From assembly GCA_007922305.1 (NCBI GenBank), contig ML677341.1, forward strand, positions 71,323,925 to 71,387,924: a stretch of 64,000 nucleotides of DNA, in the 5' to 3' direction. The notes beneath the pieces are model-generated. The model searched no databases. It saw nothing but the letters and a program-made list of their open reading frames with translations, and was not told where the DNA came from. Made by a program: the position numbers and the translations under genes. The stretch comes from Dermatemys mawii. Its lineage: Eukaryota; Chordata; Testudines; Dermatemydidae. Of this stretch, positions 37,598-50,729 are shown piece after piece; the first letter of the stretch is position 1, and each line of letters starts with the position of its first letter.

Positions 37598-37690
37598 TAG
37601 TTCGGAACACCTTATGCAGTAAGAAATCCTCCAAGTGGAGAAACATTAGCTAGGTCCCTCGGCAGCAGCAGAAGTCTTGCACACTGGAAA
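37598..37690 (-). pseudogene. Histone H2B relic
   Basis: Plus-strand GTAGTTCGGAACACC and TTAGCTAGGTCCCTCGGCAGCAGCAGAAG...GCACACTGG recall the stem-loop and the C-terminal H2B segment ([10 protein letters not shown]) of minus-strand H2B genes. Very degraded. A sister relic stands at the same place before the H3 at 51865. Confidence 0.5.
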
Positions 37691-37959
37691 ATTTTGCAAG
37701 ACTAATAGTGAGACATGTAGCCAATAGTGAGAAATGGAGCTTCCGATTTTTTTTTAAGTGCACGAAATAAGAAATGCCTTTGTAATGCGATATTTCACAG
37801 CAAGAAAATATTTAAAAAGCCTGTGATCATGTAGTCAAAGAGTCGTGAATTTCACAGAACATGTCCGTCCTCCCGTACCCGGCAGCCATTTCCCCAAAAT
37901 ACAGTTAAGTGTTAGGACTGTAGAGAGGCGGGAAATGTCTCGTTTCTCTATTAAAGAGC

Positions 37960-38050
37960 GGGCTTTTCAAATTTTCAAATTACCCAATGACAGATGGCTC
38001 GTGCCCATCAACCAATCAAGAAGTAGAGTTTGTCTATAAATACCTCCGGT
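37960..38050 (+). promoter_or_regulatory. H3 promoter
   Basis: GCGGGCTTTTCAAATTTTC near 37958, CCAAT near 37983 and 38012, TATAAATA at 38035-38042. It is nearly identical to the promoter at 51.7 kb. Confidence 0.85.
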
Positions 38051-38093
38051 CACAAGCTATCTGCTGAATTTATCATTTGTCTCTACCAGTTAA

Positions 38094-38522
<429 letters not shown>

Positions 38523-38567
38523 AGGCTGTTCTTCATCTTTTGCGAAAACTATTCTGAGCGACCCAAA

Positions 38568-38583
38568 GGCTCTTTTAAGAGCC
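38568..38583 (+). promoter_or_regulatory. Histone 3' stem-loop of H3
   Basis: GGCTCTTTTAAGAGCC, 45 bases after the stop; GAAAGGAGCTGTAAC downstream. Confidence 0.95.
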
Positions 38584-38599
38584 ACTTCATTCACACTGA

Positions 38600-39065
38600 A
38601 AGGAGCTGTAACAAGTTCATAGTTTGTTCCTTGTGTTTTAGTTGCGTGTAATAGAAATCAATGACAGCATCTAGAACGTGGGTTGGGTAAGTCATTAGGG
38701 TGAAACGAGCTTCAGTTTAACTACTGGGGTGACTAGTGTTTTTAAGTGGATTGAATAATTGTCTTCTGTTACCAAGATGGGCTTTTTAAAATATAATCAG
38801 TAATTTGGATGTCCCCTTTAAATAGCATTTTCTCACCTATTTAAGACTTTCGTAGGTGATTTTTCTAGACTAATACTCTCCTCCAGGAAGCTAGACCTGG
38901 TCCTATATGAAAAAAACTTATAGGGGTTGAACAGGAACCGTTGTTTAAAAGTATTTAGTGTCACAACTACTCCTTCCAACGTATTAAGCCTCTTATTTTT
39001 AAGGTACTATTTACTGCCATCTAGAGAACACAAGATGTTTCTATGACAATAGCTCTTTCATTGAA
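38600..39065. other. Spacer
   Basis: Between two 3' ends (H3 plus and psiH2B minus). Nothing recognised. Confidence 0.5.
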
Positions 39066-39130
39066 AATATGAATAGTTCCTAAAAGAGCATTTGGGTTGT
39101 AGTTAGTGGTCTGCTAGCAGAAGATCTACG

Positions 39131-39468
39131 TAAAGCTAGTATTTGGTGACGGCCTTAGTGCCCTCAGACACAGGATGTTTGGCTAGCTTTCCCGGTAGTA
39201 ACAGGTGCACAGAGGTCTGGATGTCCCGGGAAGTAATAAGCCAGGCGAGACGCTTCCCCAGCTATACGTTCAAAGATGCCATTTACAAAAGAATTCATTA
39301 TACCCTTAGCTTTGGAAGAGATGCCAATATACAAGTGAATTTGCTTCAGCATTTTGTAGACATAAGTGGAATAAGTTCCTTTCCTGCTCTTCCTACATTT
39401 CTTATCCCCCTTTTTTGCATCTTAGTCACAGCTTTCTTAGGAGGAGCAAACTTTGCTGGTTAAGGCAT
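39131..39468 (-). pseudogene. Histone H2B pseudogene
   Basis: Start ATG (39466-39468) is kept, but codon 3 is TAA where Glu2 is encoded (PEPAK). An internal deletion removes part of the KRSTITS region near 39236, another shifts the frame near 39420, and many missense changes follow. A degraded stem-loop (about 39075-39090) and TTTGGGTTGTAG remain. It faces the intact H2A at 39837 as the dead half of a divergent pair. Confidence 0.92.
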
Positions 39469-40226
<758 letters not shown>

Positions 40227-40277
40227 AACCGACGAAGGAGAAATCGGAATCTACTCCAAAAACCACACCAATCCAAA

Positions 40278-40293
40278 GGCTCTTTTCAGAGCC
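40278..40293 (+). promoter_or_regulatory. Histone 3' stem-loop of H2A
   Basis: GGCTCTTTTCAGAGCC (TTTC loop); AGAAAAGAGCTC follows at about 40305. Confidence 0.95.
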
Positions 40294-40605
40294 ACCCACA
40301 AAATCAGAAAAGAGCTCTATTATCTCAGTAGTAAAAATAATATGTTAATAGAAAATAGTTTGTTGTTTGTTTTTTTTTGAAATATTAAGCAGCAGCACTC
40401 CGGTTTGGTATCTGGTGATAAGTACAATCTTATCTAAATTCTTTGCTCACCTAGTGGTAAAGAAGCGTTTATAAAATGTTGCCTTTTCCCCCTTAAAATA
40501 TCAAGCTGTGTGTGGATTAAGGGCCAATTCTTGCACAGCAGAGCAGTCTTCAAATTTAACCCTGCTCCTACCAGTAGACCAGAAAAAGGATTCTTATCTA
40601 TAGAT

Positions 40606-40912
40606 CAGGGGTCGGCAACTTTTCAGAAGTGGTGTGCCCAGTCTTCATTTATTCATTCTAATTTAAGGGTTCGCGTGCCAGTAATACATTTTCAAATTTT
40701 TAGAAGGTCTCTTTCTAGAAGTCTATAATATAGAACTAAACTATTGTATGTAAAGTAAATAAGGTTTTTAAAATGTTTAAGAAGCTTCATTTAAAATTAA
40801 ATTAAATGCAGAGCCCCACCGATAGGTGGCCAGGACCCGGGTAGTGTGAGTGCCACCGAAAATCAGCTCCTGTGCCACCTTCGGCACCCATGCCATAGAT
40901 TGCCTTCCCCTG
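40606..40912. mobile_element. hAT-type MITE (307 bp)
   Basis: Ends CAGGGGTCGGCAAC and TTGCCTTCCCCTG, flanked by perfect 8-bp target duplications CTATAGAT (40598-40605 and 40913-40920). Interior AT-rich then GC-rich; no transposase. I recognise it as a common turtle repeat type. Confidence 0.88.
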
Positions 40913-40920
40913 CTATAGAT

Positions 40921-41405
40921 GATCACCGCATTTCTTCTTACCCCCACCTGGTGGCCGCGGCTACATTCTCTCAAGCGCGCACAAAACCCCTAGCCCCGCG
41001 CACACACCCACAACAAGCGTGGTTACAGAAGCTCACTCCCTTAATTTGAAGAGGGGACGCTAGACGCCAGCCCTAGTATTGAATCTTAGAAGAACTTGTC
41101 TTAGTCCATCGAACCCCCTCCCCCGAGAATATGAAAGCTACAATTGATTTATAAAGGGGTTCCCAATCACTTGCTTTCTAGCAATGTCGTCCGCTCTACG
41201 GCGCGAATGACACAAATAAACTCCTTTTTCCCGGTGTCTGCTTCGTGTTCACTCCCAACGAGCCCACAAAAGTATGTGTGATTGGTCCCTTTCCTGTGAT
41301 TTTAAGGCGCAAGGTATGAAAGGGAATTTCTCCTTTTCATTAAAAGCAGCGTGAGGTGGTTGTTAAATGAACCTTGTCAGCTATTTGGGGTCAGAAGTGG
41401 ATGGT
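40921..41405. other. Spacer
   Basis: No gene recognised between the MITE and psiH1. Confidence 0.5.
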
Positions 41406-41409
41406 GTTG

Positions 41410-42482
41410 GCTTCTTTAATTTCACTTTTTCCTGGGCGCCGCCTTCTTTGCCTTCACCTTTCTTTAGCTTCGGATTTGCAGCCGTGGGCTTCAACGCTTT
41501 GACTTCTTAGCCTAAGTCTTTTTAACCCTTTCCGGGCTCCCGGCTGCTTTCTTGACTTTTCGGGCTCCTTTTCGCGATCTCAGACTTTTGGGGCGGCTTC
41601 ACAGCTTGTTCTGTAGACTTTGCTGTTATTTTGAGCTTTTTTTTAATGCCCCACCTCACCCCTGCACCCTCTCCCAACCGGCGTATTTTCCTTGTTCTCT
41701 CCCGACTTCCTGCTGATTTTGAATAAATGAGAGGCCCGGGTGCTTTAGTCTAAACCAGGATGCCCGCGTTTAAGAGACTCTTGATGCGACTGTTGCTTTT
41801 CTCCACATTGTTGCCAAAATAAGGCGGTCAGCTACCTGGAAAGACAGTCAATTACCTTCAAGGAGAGGCAGAGTCTCTGTGAGGTTTGAAAGCAGATTTA
41901 TTTTGCTAGCAAAGTGTAGCCACCGGAATTAGCATTCAAAGCAATGGCTCCTCGAACAGAAATATCGTTACACTTTTATAGAGGAAAATCAGGAAGTACA
42001 TTTTTTCTGCAAACTCATTGTTTTTAACGTTTTACATCCTGTTATCTCCAGTCTCTTCCGGGGCGTATACCTGCAATAGTGGGGGCGGAATCTGGGCGTA
42101 TAAGGCTAAAAGTTCATAGATACTCATGTGGTTTAGAATAGGCGTATACATTGATCACATTCTCACTTTACAATTACTAAGAGAAATCATATATTGCTAA
42201 ACACATTCGCTTTCCCGCTCAGCAAGTTACACATAGCATTGCTGGCTTATCTTAACCATAGCATTGCTGGCTTATCAACATCGTGCCATCCAGTAGGCCA
42301 GCTAAGAACGGCCAAAGAAAGCCCTTTGTGCTCCCTACAAGCAGACGCTGCCTTGGTGATCAGCTGGGACCCGAGGACTTACGGGTTTTGGAGCCTTCTG
42401 CCGCCGCCTTCAACTTTTCAGAGGGGGCTTTAGCTCAAATATCAAAGATAGTGGGAGCAGTAAGAAGCGCTGTTTTCGACAT
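41410..42482 (-). pseudogene. Linker histone H1 pseudogene split by an LTR
   Basis: ATG at 42480-42482 starts MSKTALLTAPTIFDI. The minus strand then matches the H1 globular domain up to about 42280, is interrupted by an LTR (41837-42277), and resumes with the rest of the globular domain ([18 protein letters not shown], near 41770-41820) and a degraded Lys/Ala tail ending in SRKK-like sequence near 41420. Stops and frameshifts throughout, no 3' stem-loop. The H1 promoter is represented by ATTGG near 42595 and TTTGTTTTTTC near 42688. Confidence 0.88.
41837..42277 (-). mobile_element. Solo retroviral-type LTR inside psiH1
   Basis: On the minus strand it starts TGATAAGCC with two tandem copies of a motif containing GCCAGCAATGCTATG, has TATAAAAG (about 41974-41981), AATAAA (41897-41902) and ends near CTTTCCA. 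Length 441. No coding region. The same H1 segment (about 30 bases, from ACATYGT to GGCCAGCT) is present on both sides, which is longer than a normal LTR target duplication. Confidence 0.65.
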
Positions 42483-42599
42483 ACTGTACTAGCAGATTTT
42501 TTTTCTACAATTCATTTAAGGGGAAAGTGGGAGGGGGGAGAGGGAAAGAGAGCACAGCTGGGTCTGTCATTTACACATCAGAGGTATTCTGTGATTGGT

Positions 42600-43200
42600 G
42601 CACTAAAGAGCCCGCCCGGGAAGGAATTTTCTGCCCGCTCAAGGTTTGGAGGTGTTCTTTTCCCCCCAGAATTAGGGGAAAAAAGCTTTGTTTTTTCACA
42701 ATAACTGCCACTGATTCATTTGATTTTACAACTGGGTTAAGAGGAAACGGGATTTTTATTCAATAGGGCTTCCCATTGGATAAACTAATGATGAGTTAAA
42801 GAAGAACCAATAATCTAAAACTGTACCCTTGGAAATACAATTACAACTACAAGGGAAATCTTGGTCTTTCACTGGAATTCAGCTGCTAAGGTATCATTAA
42901 AGTTTACCATTCAGGTTAAAATAACTTACCATAGGTTTATTCACTGTCCCAAATCTTTGTTCACACAGCGTTCTGAATGACCGGCAGTGCCTCATGCCTT
43001 TACAGAACATCAAAGTCATTGAGCTGCAAGGCTCTGAAAACCAGGACACACTGACTGATGGTGCACAATTAAGTACCTCCTTGGAGTTGTCAGTAGCTAC
43101 TGAGAATATATTTTAAGTATGTTTCAGTGAGGGCTACCCTATATTAAGTGGACATATGAGGAACAGCTTACAAATTATTATTAATTATTTTATTTTATTA
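42600..43200. other. Spacer upstream of psiH1
   Basis: 42780-42830 weakly resembles H1 upstream sequence at 57.0 kb. Otherwise nothing recognised. Confidence 0.4.
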
Positions 43201-43204
43201 TTCT

Positions 43205-43333
43205 GGGTGCTAACAGAGTCTCCAGGCAGGAGCCATTCACCAGCGAGATGACCTTCCCCGTGGCAGGGGTCTTGTTTTCCTCCTCGCAGTCCTTGCTGGG
43301 GTCTCTGCTTTGCACCTCCAGGAGCACCGAATT
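43205..43333 (-). other. Unassigned coding-like fragment, perhaps a retrocopy
   Basis: A GC-rich island in AT-rich DNA. The minus strand is open for about 43 codons and reads like real protein, with acidic DPSKDCEEENK followed by TPATGKVISLVNGS. A stop (TAG) lies just upstream and an A/T-rich tail with repeated AATAAA-like units directly follows, as in a truncated retrocopy. I do not recognise the parent gene. Confidence 0.35.
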
Positions 43334-43339
43334 CTATTC

Positions 43340-46020
43340 CCTTATTCATCACCATGCATTGTATTGATTGATGGAAGGATTACTTTCACCAGGTCACCAT
43401 GACTCACACTGTGATAAGGAGAGGTGAATTTACATCCAAAGGCACAACAAACCTCCTACTTTTTATTGATGTGAATCAGAATGGTCTATTCTTGCCAGGG
43501 GGATGTGTAGCAGTCTGGTAAAATATATGACGCTGTACTACACTGTGGAGGTAAGTGCCATTAATGTTACAAAGGGAGTCATTCCTATTCTCTGTGCTAT
43601 ATGGGTTCTTATACTGTCTTCTTCACCCTAGTATCAGAGTGCCTTTCAATAGAACATTAAGTGACTACATGTCAGTTACATGTTTGTTCTCTCACCCTGT
43701 TCTCCAGAAAGAGACGCACATAGAATGGCATGGTATGTATATTTTGTTGTTATATGTAGAAATTAGTTTTAACAGCATACTGAGAAAGCACAGGATGGGG
43801 TGGAGTGAGTCTTTGGTTGAGAGAAGACAAGACAGTGTTATCTACAATCGTTTGGACTGCAGTATATGTATAATGTGACTGATCTCAGTAGGAACTGCTG
43901 TACGCAGCACAATATATTTGAGCATAAGGAATGATTCTTTTGCCACCAATGGATTGGTGACTGAATTTTACAGGCTCTGTATAAACAAGAAAAAAGTACA
44001 CCTCTGTTTTGAGTGAGAATGCTGCAGACTACGGCTGGGCCTAAGAAAGCAAGGGAAATAAGGGATGTCTCGTGTCCCCTCATCTTAGATTTGAGGGAGA
44101 AATTAATTAATGAGAGCACTGCATTTGTGCACCGTATCAATTCATTTACAACTAGTCAAATAATCAGTTGCATGTATTATTAACCAAATAATTCATTAAA
44201 ATCCTGATTTTTTAAGTTGCTATTTCTCTGTAATATTTTTGCACTACACAAACACCAAAGGATTCTAGTACACAATATTTATTGCGGGTTTCTAACACTA
44301 GCGGCCCAACTGTCACAAACCAACAGGCATTTGCAAAACCATTCAACCCTAAAACAGCCCAAACTATAAAGAGTGAAGTATGCACAAAAAGGAAACATGG
44401 AAGCTCTAGGACATGTAAATCATCAGTGTATCTGCTCTTCTCCTCCTCTGTAGACAGAATATGGAATGCATCAGGTATTGTTGACTGTGTGCACTTCCAT
44501 ATATGGACTGAGGCATCCAGTGGCTGAGCCCTTCACCCGAATTGTACAGTGGCCGAAGAACATAGCAGTGGCGTGTGGATGCAATTGGAGCTGGTGGGAC
44601 ATTAAGGTGGGTTTTTGCGTTACCCTCTTACCAGCAGGTTTCATGCTGAGAAGATGTCTTCCTGGTCACTAATCCAAAACAGAGCGTGTTATATTGGACC
44701 TGAGAGTTGCTAGTACTAGAAATAAAGTTAAAACATGACAGTTAAATGTTTAGGGTCAGTCGATACTAATTGGTAGATGATTTCTGATCTAGAAGGAAGA
44801 AATAGATAGAAAACAAAGGAAGATAGCCCAGTGGGAACAATGACAAGGCAAAGAAAGGTGAGTAGCGCTTGAATGTCACTAGGCTACGTTCAGACGACGG
44901 TGATCGTGTAAGCAGCTAACAGGGCTTTAACCTGTATATATATTGTTGCCATTTGTTTGAGTACTAGAACCAAAACACACAAGTGTGGCATTTTGTGTAT
45001 GTGTGTGTAACAGGGATTAGTTAACAGGAATAATTGAGCTATAATGTGAGTTAACTTGGCAGTGAAGAAAAGCCCTTACATTTAACCATTTGTCTACTCC
45101 AGACAAGATATCTTATATTTGCCCTATGATTACACCTATTTGTCTTACTAAGGATTCCTTTTGGCCATTATTTTTGGTGAGACCTACCTGAGCTTTGTGA
45201 ACGGTGAAGCATGCCACCAGACTGGTAGAACTGCTCTGAGCGATAGTGCAGCAAAAAGGACAGAGAGGGTTCATGACCCTATGTGAATGTCAGTGCAGAT
45301 GTGGGGGGTTAATGGTAGCTGACAATATACAAGTATTAGGACTAATCAATATACAAAAGTTTAGCTGGAATAACTATATCACACCTATAATCTACAACTA
45401 TGTGGGCAAAAGCCCTAAGTGTAGATGCAGTGATTCAGGAAAACATAAGATACACTGATAAAAGACTTATCAGATGTAAAGACTAACCTACAATAGCAAT
45501 CTTAAGGGTAGTCAGACTTATGGACCCACAAAATGTAACACTTTTAATGTAATGATCACATATTATTTTCTGCACAGAACAGCTGCCTCATTCAGCTCCA
45601 AGATGGATGGTGGTTCATGGAATAAATCAGTGATGAAGGAGACAGTTGTCCATAGAATCTCTTCATTATTTCTTGAAGAAGTTGGAAGATTGTCAAGGCC
45701 CTTCGGTCTCACAAAACATTGAAAAACGCATAGCTGGACACCAAACAGGCTCACCTGTGTGTTGATGTAGTTAAAATAGGTATTAAATTTATAGAGGTGT
45801 GTTTAGTATTTGGAATTGATGAAATGCTTGTAAATTGCTGCATTCATTAATCTCACTTATAATATATTTATCCTATGCTATAAGATATATTTAAGTGTTT
45901 GTTTTGTAACTATAAAAGTGTCTGCTCTAAAACTATAAACTGGAACGGTCAAGATAGAAGCATTACCAAATATGAAATAATTTTTTTTGGGGACTAGGAG
46001 TAACCTGAATATTGTGGTGA
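43340..46020. other. Gene-free region
   Basis: No gene supported. 45470-45640 is a diverged copy of 36690-36870. The remainder shows nothing recognised. Confidence 0.45.
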
Positions 46021-46439
46021 TTTTTGGTGTAAGACACCATCTAGCACAAAGGCAGGCTTGCTTTTGGAGGCCTGCTATAGTGCTTTAGGAGTTCACACTG
46101 GTTACTTGGTTGATGAAATCTAATTATAGAACATGAAACATACAACCACTTTGTGGATCTTGCCTTGTTCATTGACAGTCTGCCCTGAGGTTGGCACTCC
46201 TGCTCCTGAGATACTCGAGGCAGCTCAACGGTATATACTACCTGAAGTATTGATACAGGCAAATCTAGACCTTCCCATAACTAAAGTGCCTTCCCCTCAA
46301 CTAAGAGGCTGGGGAAACCACTAAGCCCAGGCTCCAACTGATTATGTGTTACAAAAAAGGAGAAAACACTATTGCAAGTGAGGTCTAAGGTTGAAAATCA
46401 GGGATTCAGAGGGACACACCAAGCAAAGGACTCCTGAAA

Positions 46440-46890
46440 ACCTCCACTGCTATTCAAAGGAGTCTAGAAAGTCAGTGGATACCACCAGGATATATGAGTA
46501 GACAAGGTTCAAGAAATAGGCCCGGCAGTTGCAGACTACCCCATCCAGCTTCCTTCTTCTGAAGTGATGGATGGCCATCTTGGCCATTGCCAGGAGGAGG
46601 TTTATGGGGAGATCCTGTGACTGTGAGGCCATGGGTGGAGTGTTCACAGACTAGGAGGCATGGGGAAAAGTGCAGCCAGAATCTCAGTAAGAGATTCTGG
46701 AGAAGCTGGAAAAGGAGCTTAAACCTGTACCTGTACCCCCTATATAAATGTGTGTCAGTGTATCCCCCTTGTCGGAGAAGAAATCGGTGTCAGAGGAGAT
46801 AGTGAATGATGCTAGTTGGAACACGGCCACTATTTGAAAGTACTGGTGTGGGTAGGTCTGGATCTGCCCAAAACTAACTGCCATCCCTCA
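46440..46890 (-). mobile_element. Non-LTR retrotransposon fragment
   Basis: The minus strand contains LPINLLLAMAKMAIHHFRRRK (about 46540-46620), which resembles the end of a LINE reverse-transcriptase protein as seen in reptile genomes, plus flanking sequence shared with the copy at 47.5 kb. Frames are broken. Confidence 0.5.
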
Positions 46891-47479
46891 GAAAAAGAGG
46901 AGGAGGAGCCATTAAAACTAGGTTTCAATTGATTTTTTGGGACAACTAATTAAAAAAAAACAGGATTGGGAGTGCAGGTCATAGGGTAGTAATCAGAGAT
47001 ATGGTGGGGGACACTGAGCAGAAAGCTCCTGACAGCACTCACTGCTCTCAAAGGTGTTCAAGGAGTCAGTAGACACTATTGGGAGTGATGATACATTTAG
47101 GGCTGGCAGAAGCCAGCTGTGGATTTCAAGAGTCTATTCTGATAATGTTCGACAACAAAAGCACAAGTAGAACTGGGCATGTGTAAGAAATTGCAAAGTA
47201 ACTGTATAAATTGTGGAAACAAGAAAAGATAAAGTAATTAAAAAGCTAGAAAAGATCCATTTGAACTAAAATTAAACCTGTCGTAAGAGGGGAGGAGAGT
47301 TAACACGGAAATGAGAGACTATTACCGATATATAAGAAAAGCTACCAAAAAGGTCTTAATAAGTTTGTCTAACAAAAATTGGTTGATGCTGTATTGTCCA
47401 GTGCCGAAGGCAACTGTGATGAGCCGGTCCTAATTATCATCCCACTTATAAGTAATTGATCACTACTTGATGAGTAAGT

Positions 47480-47870
47480 AAATCTCAGTCCAACAGACAT
47501 GGCCAAGAGAAACTGTCCAGCACTGTGAGTGGACAAAGAAACCGACATATGCCTCCCCAGTTGCAGAACACCCTTTCTCCCAGCCCCATGCAGCTTCCTC
47601 CTTCAGGTATGACGTATGGCCATCTTGGCCAGCACCAGGTTGTTGAAATGGTCCCAAGATTTTGCAGGGCCAGGGATGAGGTGTGCAATGCCAAGATTGG
47701 GAGATATGGAGAAAAGTGTAGCCAAAATTACAGTAAGAGGTTCTGGAGGAGCCGGATGAGGACCGCAATCTGACATACCCTAGGTAGATGTGTGCCATGG
47801 TCTCCAGCGAACAGGGGTCTGGGTAGTTAGTGAACCACATCAGGTGAAGGTGTGTAGTCAATAAGGCAGG
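47480..47870 (-). mobile_element. Second fragment of the same retrotransposon
   Basis: Diverged copy of 46440-46890: shared plus-strand blocks include ATGGCCATCTTGGCCA, GGAGAAAAGTG-AGCC and AGTAAGAG-TTCTGGAG. No intact frame. Confidence 0.5.
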
Positions 47871-47924
47871 AGATTACAGGAAGAGAAGGGAAGGTCTCTT
47901 GCTTATGACAGTTGAATGGTACCC

Positions 47925-48100
47925 TGGAGAACTGGATTCTATCCTGGCTTCTCTATAGAGTTCCTATGTGATGCTGGGCAAGCCACTTAAACCACACTTT
48001 TTAGAGGTGATCGTGAATTGTGTCTCCCTTATTTTTTCTGTGCCATACGTGAGCACTTGGGTCCGATTTGCAGAAGTGCTGAGAGCTCATAGATGCATCT
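47925..48100 (+). repeat. CORE-SINE (MIR-like) fragment
   Basis: ATTCTATCCTGGCTTCTC followed by TGTGATGCTGGGCAAGCCAC matches the conserved core of MIR-type SINEs. Confidence 0.6.
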
Positions 48101-48128
48101 TAGCAAAATTGGAGTTCTGGTTGAATAT

Positions 48129-48220
48129 GTGACAAAGAGTCTTGTAGCACCTTATAGACTAACTAACAAGACTCTTTGTTGCTTTTGCAGATCCAGACTA
48201 ACACGGCTACCCCTTTGATA
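48129..48220. mobile_element. Truncated Penelope-like insertion with target duplication
   Basis: Two inverted pieces of the repeat end (GACAAAGAGTCTTGTAG... and ...AAGACTCTTTGTTGC...CACGGCTACCCC) flanked by a perfect 12-bp direct repeat CTGGTTGAATAT (48117-48128 and 48221-48232). The hammerhead part is missing. Confidence 0.72.
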
Positions 48221-48232
48221 CTGGTTGAATAT

Positions 48233-49470
48233 ATTATGCTAAGTACTCTGAAAAATCAGGGCCTAGCCATTTGGAATCAGGCAGCCAAAAATCAATGAAT
48301 GTTTTTTCTTTAATCCCTGTGTTATTTGGCTCCTCGTCAGAAAAACTGGATTAATCATGTCAGCTCAACTCACAGGGGGATTCTCAAGGATTAGGTAATA
48401 TTTGGAGAGCATTATGATACTGTGGTGATGAAAGCCTGTGAGAAATGAATAATTCTCTATTCAGAGGAAGATCTGAAGAGTGTGTAACAAATAAAAATAT
48501 TTCCAATGAGGGATTTTTGTAACTTGTTCAATTCAAATGTTATATCAAGACTGTATTTGGGTAATGTGTAACATACTGTTCTCATTTATTATTTTAATAG
48601 ACATGTCACATTTTAGACATGTCACTGCTGGGCCTGTCACTTGCTATCTGTCCAGTACCTAGTATCATGGGAAAAGCTGAATTTCTACGGAAAAGTTCTA
48701 GGGTTTTTTGCTTCTTGTGGGAGAAAAATAATCTGTTACTCAAAGTACAACCAATCTTCATGTAAGAGTTACAAAGATGAACAAAGAATATTTATTATTG
48801 TATTGCTACTGGCTTGTAATTTTTTTTGTTAATAGTAAATACTGCAATGTTACAGTATTTTAAAATTCTACAGCTTGAAAAGGAGTGTCCGTTAGATGGC
48901 AGTAGAGGATAATAAATGAGAAAGGATGATGCATTTTATTTTCTTCAGTGTCCTAGAACCCCTAGTGATCATTTTAATCCATGCTTTCTAAAGATCTGCA
49001 GAGGCATAGTTAAATTATGTTATAGTAGAGCATAGTTAGCATTGAGGTGTATTGATTTTTTTGCTGTCGTGTGTGTATCAAATTATCAAATTGTAAGTAT
49101 TGTTCCCTGTTTTCTTTTAGCAATTTTGAATCCTTTCCCACATAAAATATTTTTTTTTTTCTGCTTAGTAGTTATATGAATGAGTTTCTATTCCTGACAT
49201 GGAAAAGGACTCTGGGTTTCTGTTTGATTATTTGTACTGCCATTCAAATCACTAGTCAGACTACTTACAGTATGGTACTGCAAAGGGAACAGTAGTAATG
49301 GAAAAGGAACACACCTCTTTATGAACAAAAGAAAAGAATAAAACATCCGATAATACAAGAGAGCCCTCCTGTATCTTTGGATGAAATACAGTAAATGTGC
49401 ACTTATCACATTAGTTCTCCCTTCGCACACTTGGGGAAATGGGGGCAAATGCTAGGGAGCAGAAGAAAGG
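48233..49470. other. AT-rich spacer
   Basis: Nothing recognised. Confidence 0.5.
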
Positions 49471-49474
49471 TGAT

Positions 49475-49520
49475 GTGTCACAAAACCTGATTGGTCAGAT
49501 TTTACCACAGACTGTAAAGC
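49475..49520 (-). promoter_or_regulatory. Orphan promoter-like module near psiH4
   Basis: The minus strand reads TGTGGTAAAATCTGACCAATCAGG, matching 5470-5494 on the plus strand. It points away from psiH4, as the other points away from H4. Confidence 0.5.
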
Positions 49521-49980
49521 CATAAAAACTAAAGGAGTAGTTTAAAACCAAAACAGGCACAAAAGTGAAGCAGTTTTACCAGAAAATCTCCCAGAAGGCA
49601 AAATACGTCATGGCAAATGAAAAATGCCATTTGACAATTGCTCACAGAGAAGCTAGGTTATTGCCAGAAAATCGGGGATTCTGTTGACTTATTAATTAAA
49701 AGAGGTAGGATTTGATAATCGGCCAAAGTTTGAAAAATACATATATGTGGCGTCTAAATGGAGCAATGCTCAGACAATGGAGAGCAGAAGGGCTGGGCTA
49801 ATAACCCGCCACTTCTAACTCAATCATCACAAAGACACAGGCTAGTGGTGGAGAATAACACGAAATAGACACACACACCCCTTGTTTTTCTTGACAGTTT
49901 TCAATCAGGTCGTCTCCAATGGATCTCAGTCTCAGATGATGACTCATTGAACAGCCTATAGCCTCTACTGGACTCCAGAA

Positions 49981-50150
49981 ATGGCAGGCGAAGGGTCATA
50001 GGAAGGTGCTTCTCGATAACGTCCACGGTTATTTCAAAGCTTGAATCGCCGTAGGAGTATAAAACGTATATTGAAGAGAGAGTGCTGAAGAAAACTTGAA
50101 GAACGTGATCCGTGGTGGTGTTAGCTTTATTGAGCACGCTTTACTTTTTC
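49981..50150 (+). pseudogene. Histone H4 pseudogene
   Basis: The plus strand follows H4 codons from about [11 protein letters not shown] to TEHAK: for example GAAGGTGCTTCTCGATAACGT and GAACGTGATCCGTG. Insertions, deletions and stops are frequent; the N-terminal codons and the C-terminus are missing. A mutated stem-loop (GGCCCTTTTCAAAGCC, 50187-50202) with broken pairs follows. Confidence 0.85.
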
Positions 50151-50614
50151 CTTCTCACAGCCAGACCAAAACATCAACAATACAAAGGCCCTTTTCAAAG
50201 CCTCCCTAAACTTTCACAATAAGTTACTTTTAACAGCTTTCTTCAAGCGTATGGGGAAAGACTTTTACCTTAGGTAGCAAGTTGTTTATTATTATGTATA
50301 ATTACCAGTTTTGTTACGCTATACCAGTGATCTGTTCACAGCCATTGATCTCTGAGAAACATTGTATGAAAGCAGCTGTCTGATCTCTAGTTCTATAATT
50401 TTATGTATCCCTAAATCTGAAACAAAAAATTAAATGCTAGCTGATATGTGTAAGAGGGCTCAGGAGAAGACTCACAAAAAGCCTAACTCAGTTCCTTCCT
50501 GTTGTATGTGTTGCTTAATTTTTAATTTGTACTATAGTTAGATAATAGAATTAAATAAAACTATTAAAATTTATTTTAATAAGTGGTTCAGAACACAGTC
50601 TAGAGGAAGACCCT

Positions 50615-50715
50615 TTTCAGGGAGATGGCCTTGGTGCTCTCAGAACTACTCTGGGCAGTCAGCTTGCAGCAGCACCAGCTGAAGCAGAGCAAGTTATATC
50701 TCCTAGGAAGGGATA
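50615..50715 (-). pseudogene. Histone H2B relic
   Basis: Plus-strand GGCCTTGGTGCTCTCAGAAC and GCAGCAGCACCAGCTGAAGC, then TATCTCCTAGGAA match the minus-strand H2B C-terminus ([19 protein letters not shown]). Only about 30 codons are left. Confidence 0.72.
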
Positions 50716-50729
50716 ACTGAGGACTTTCC

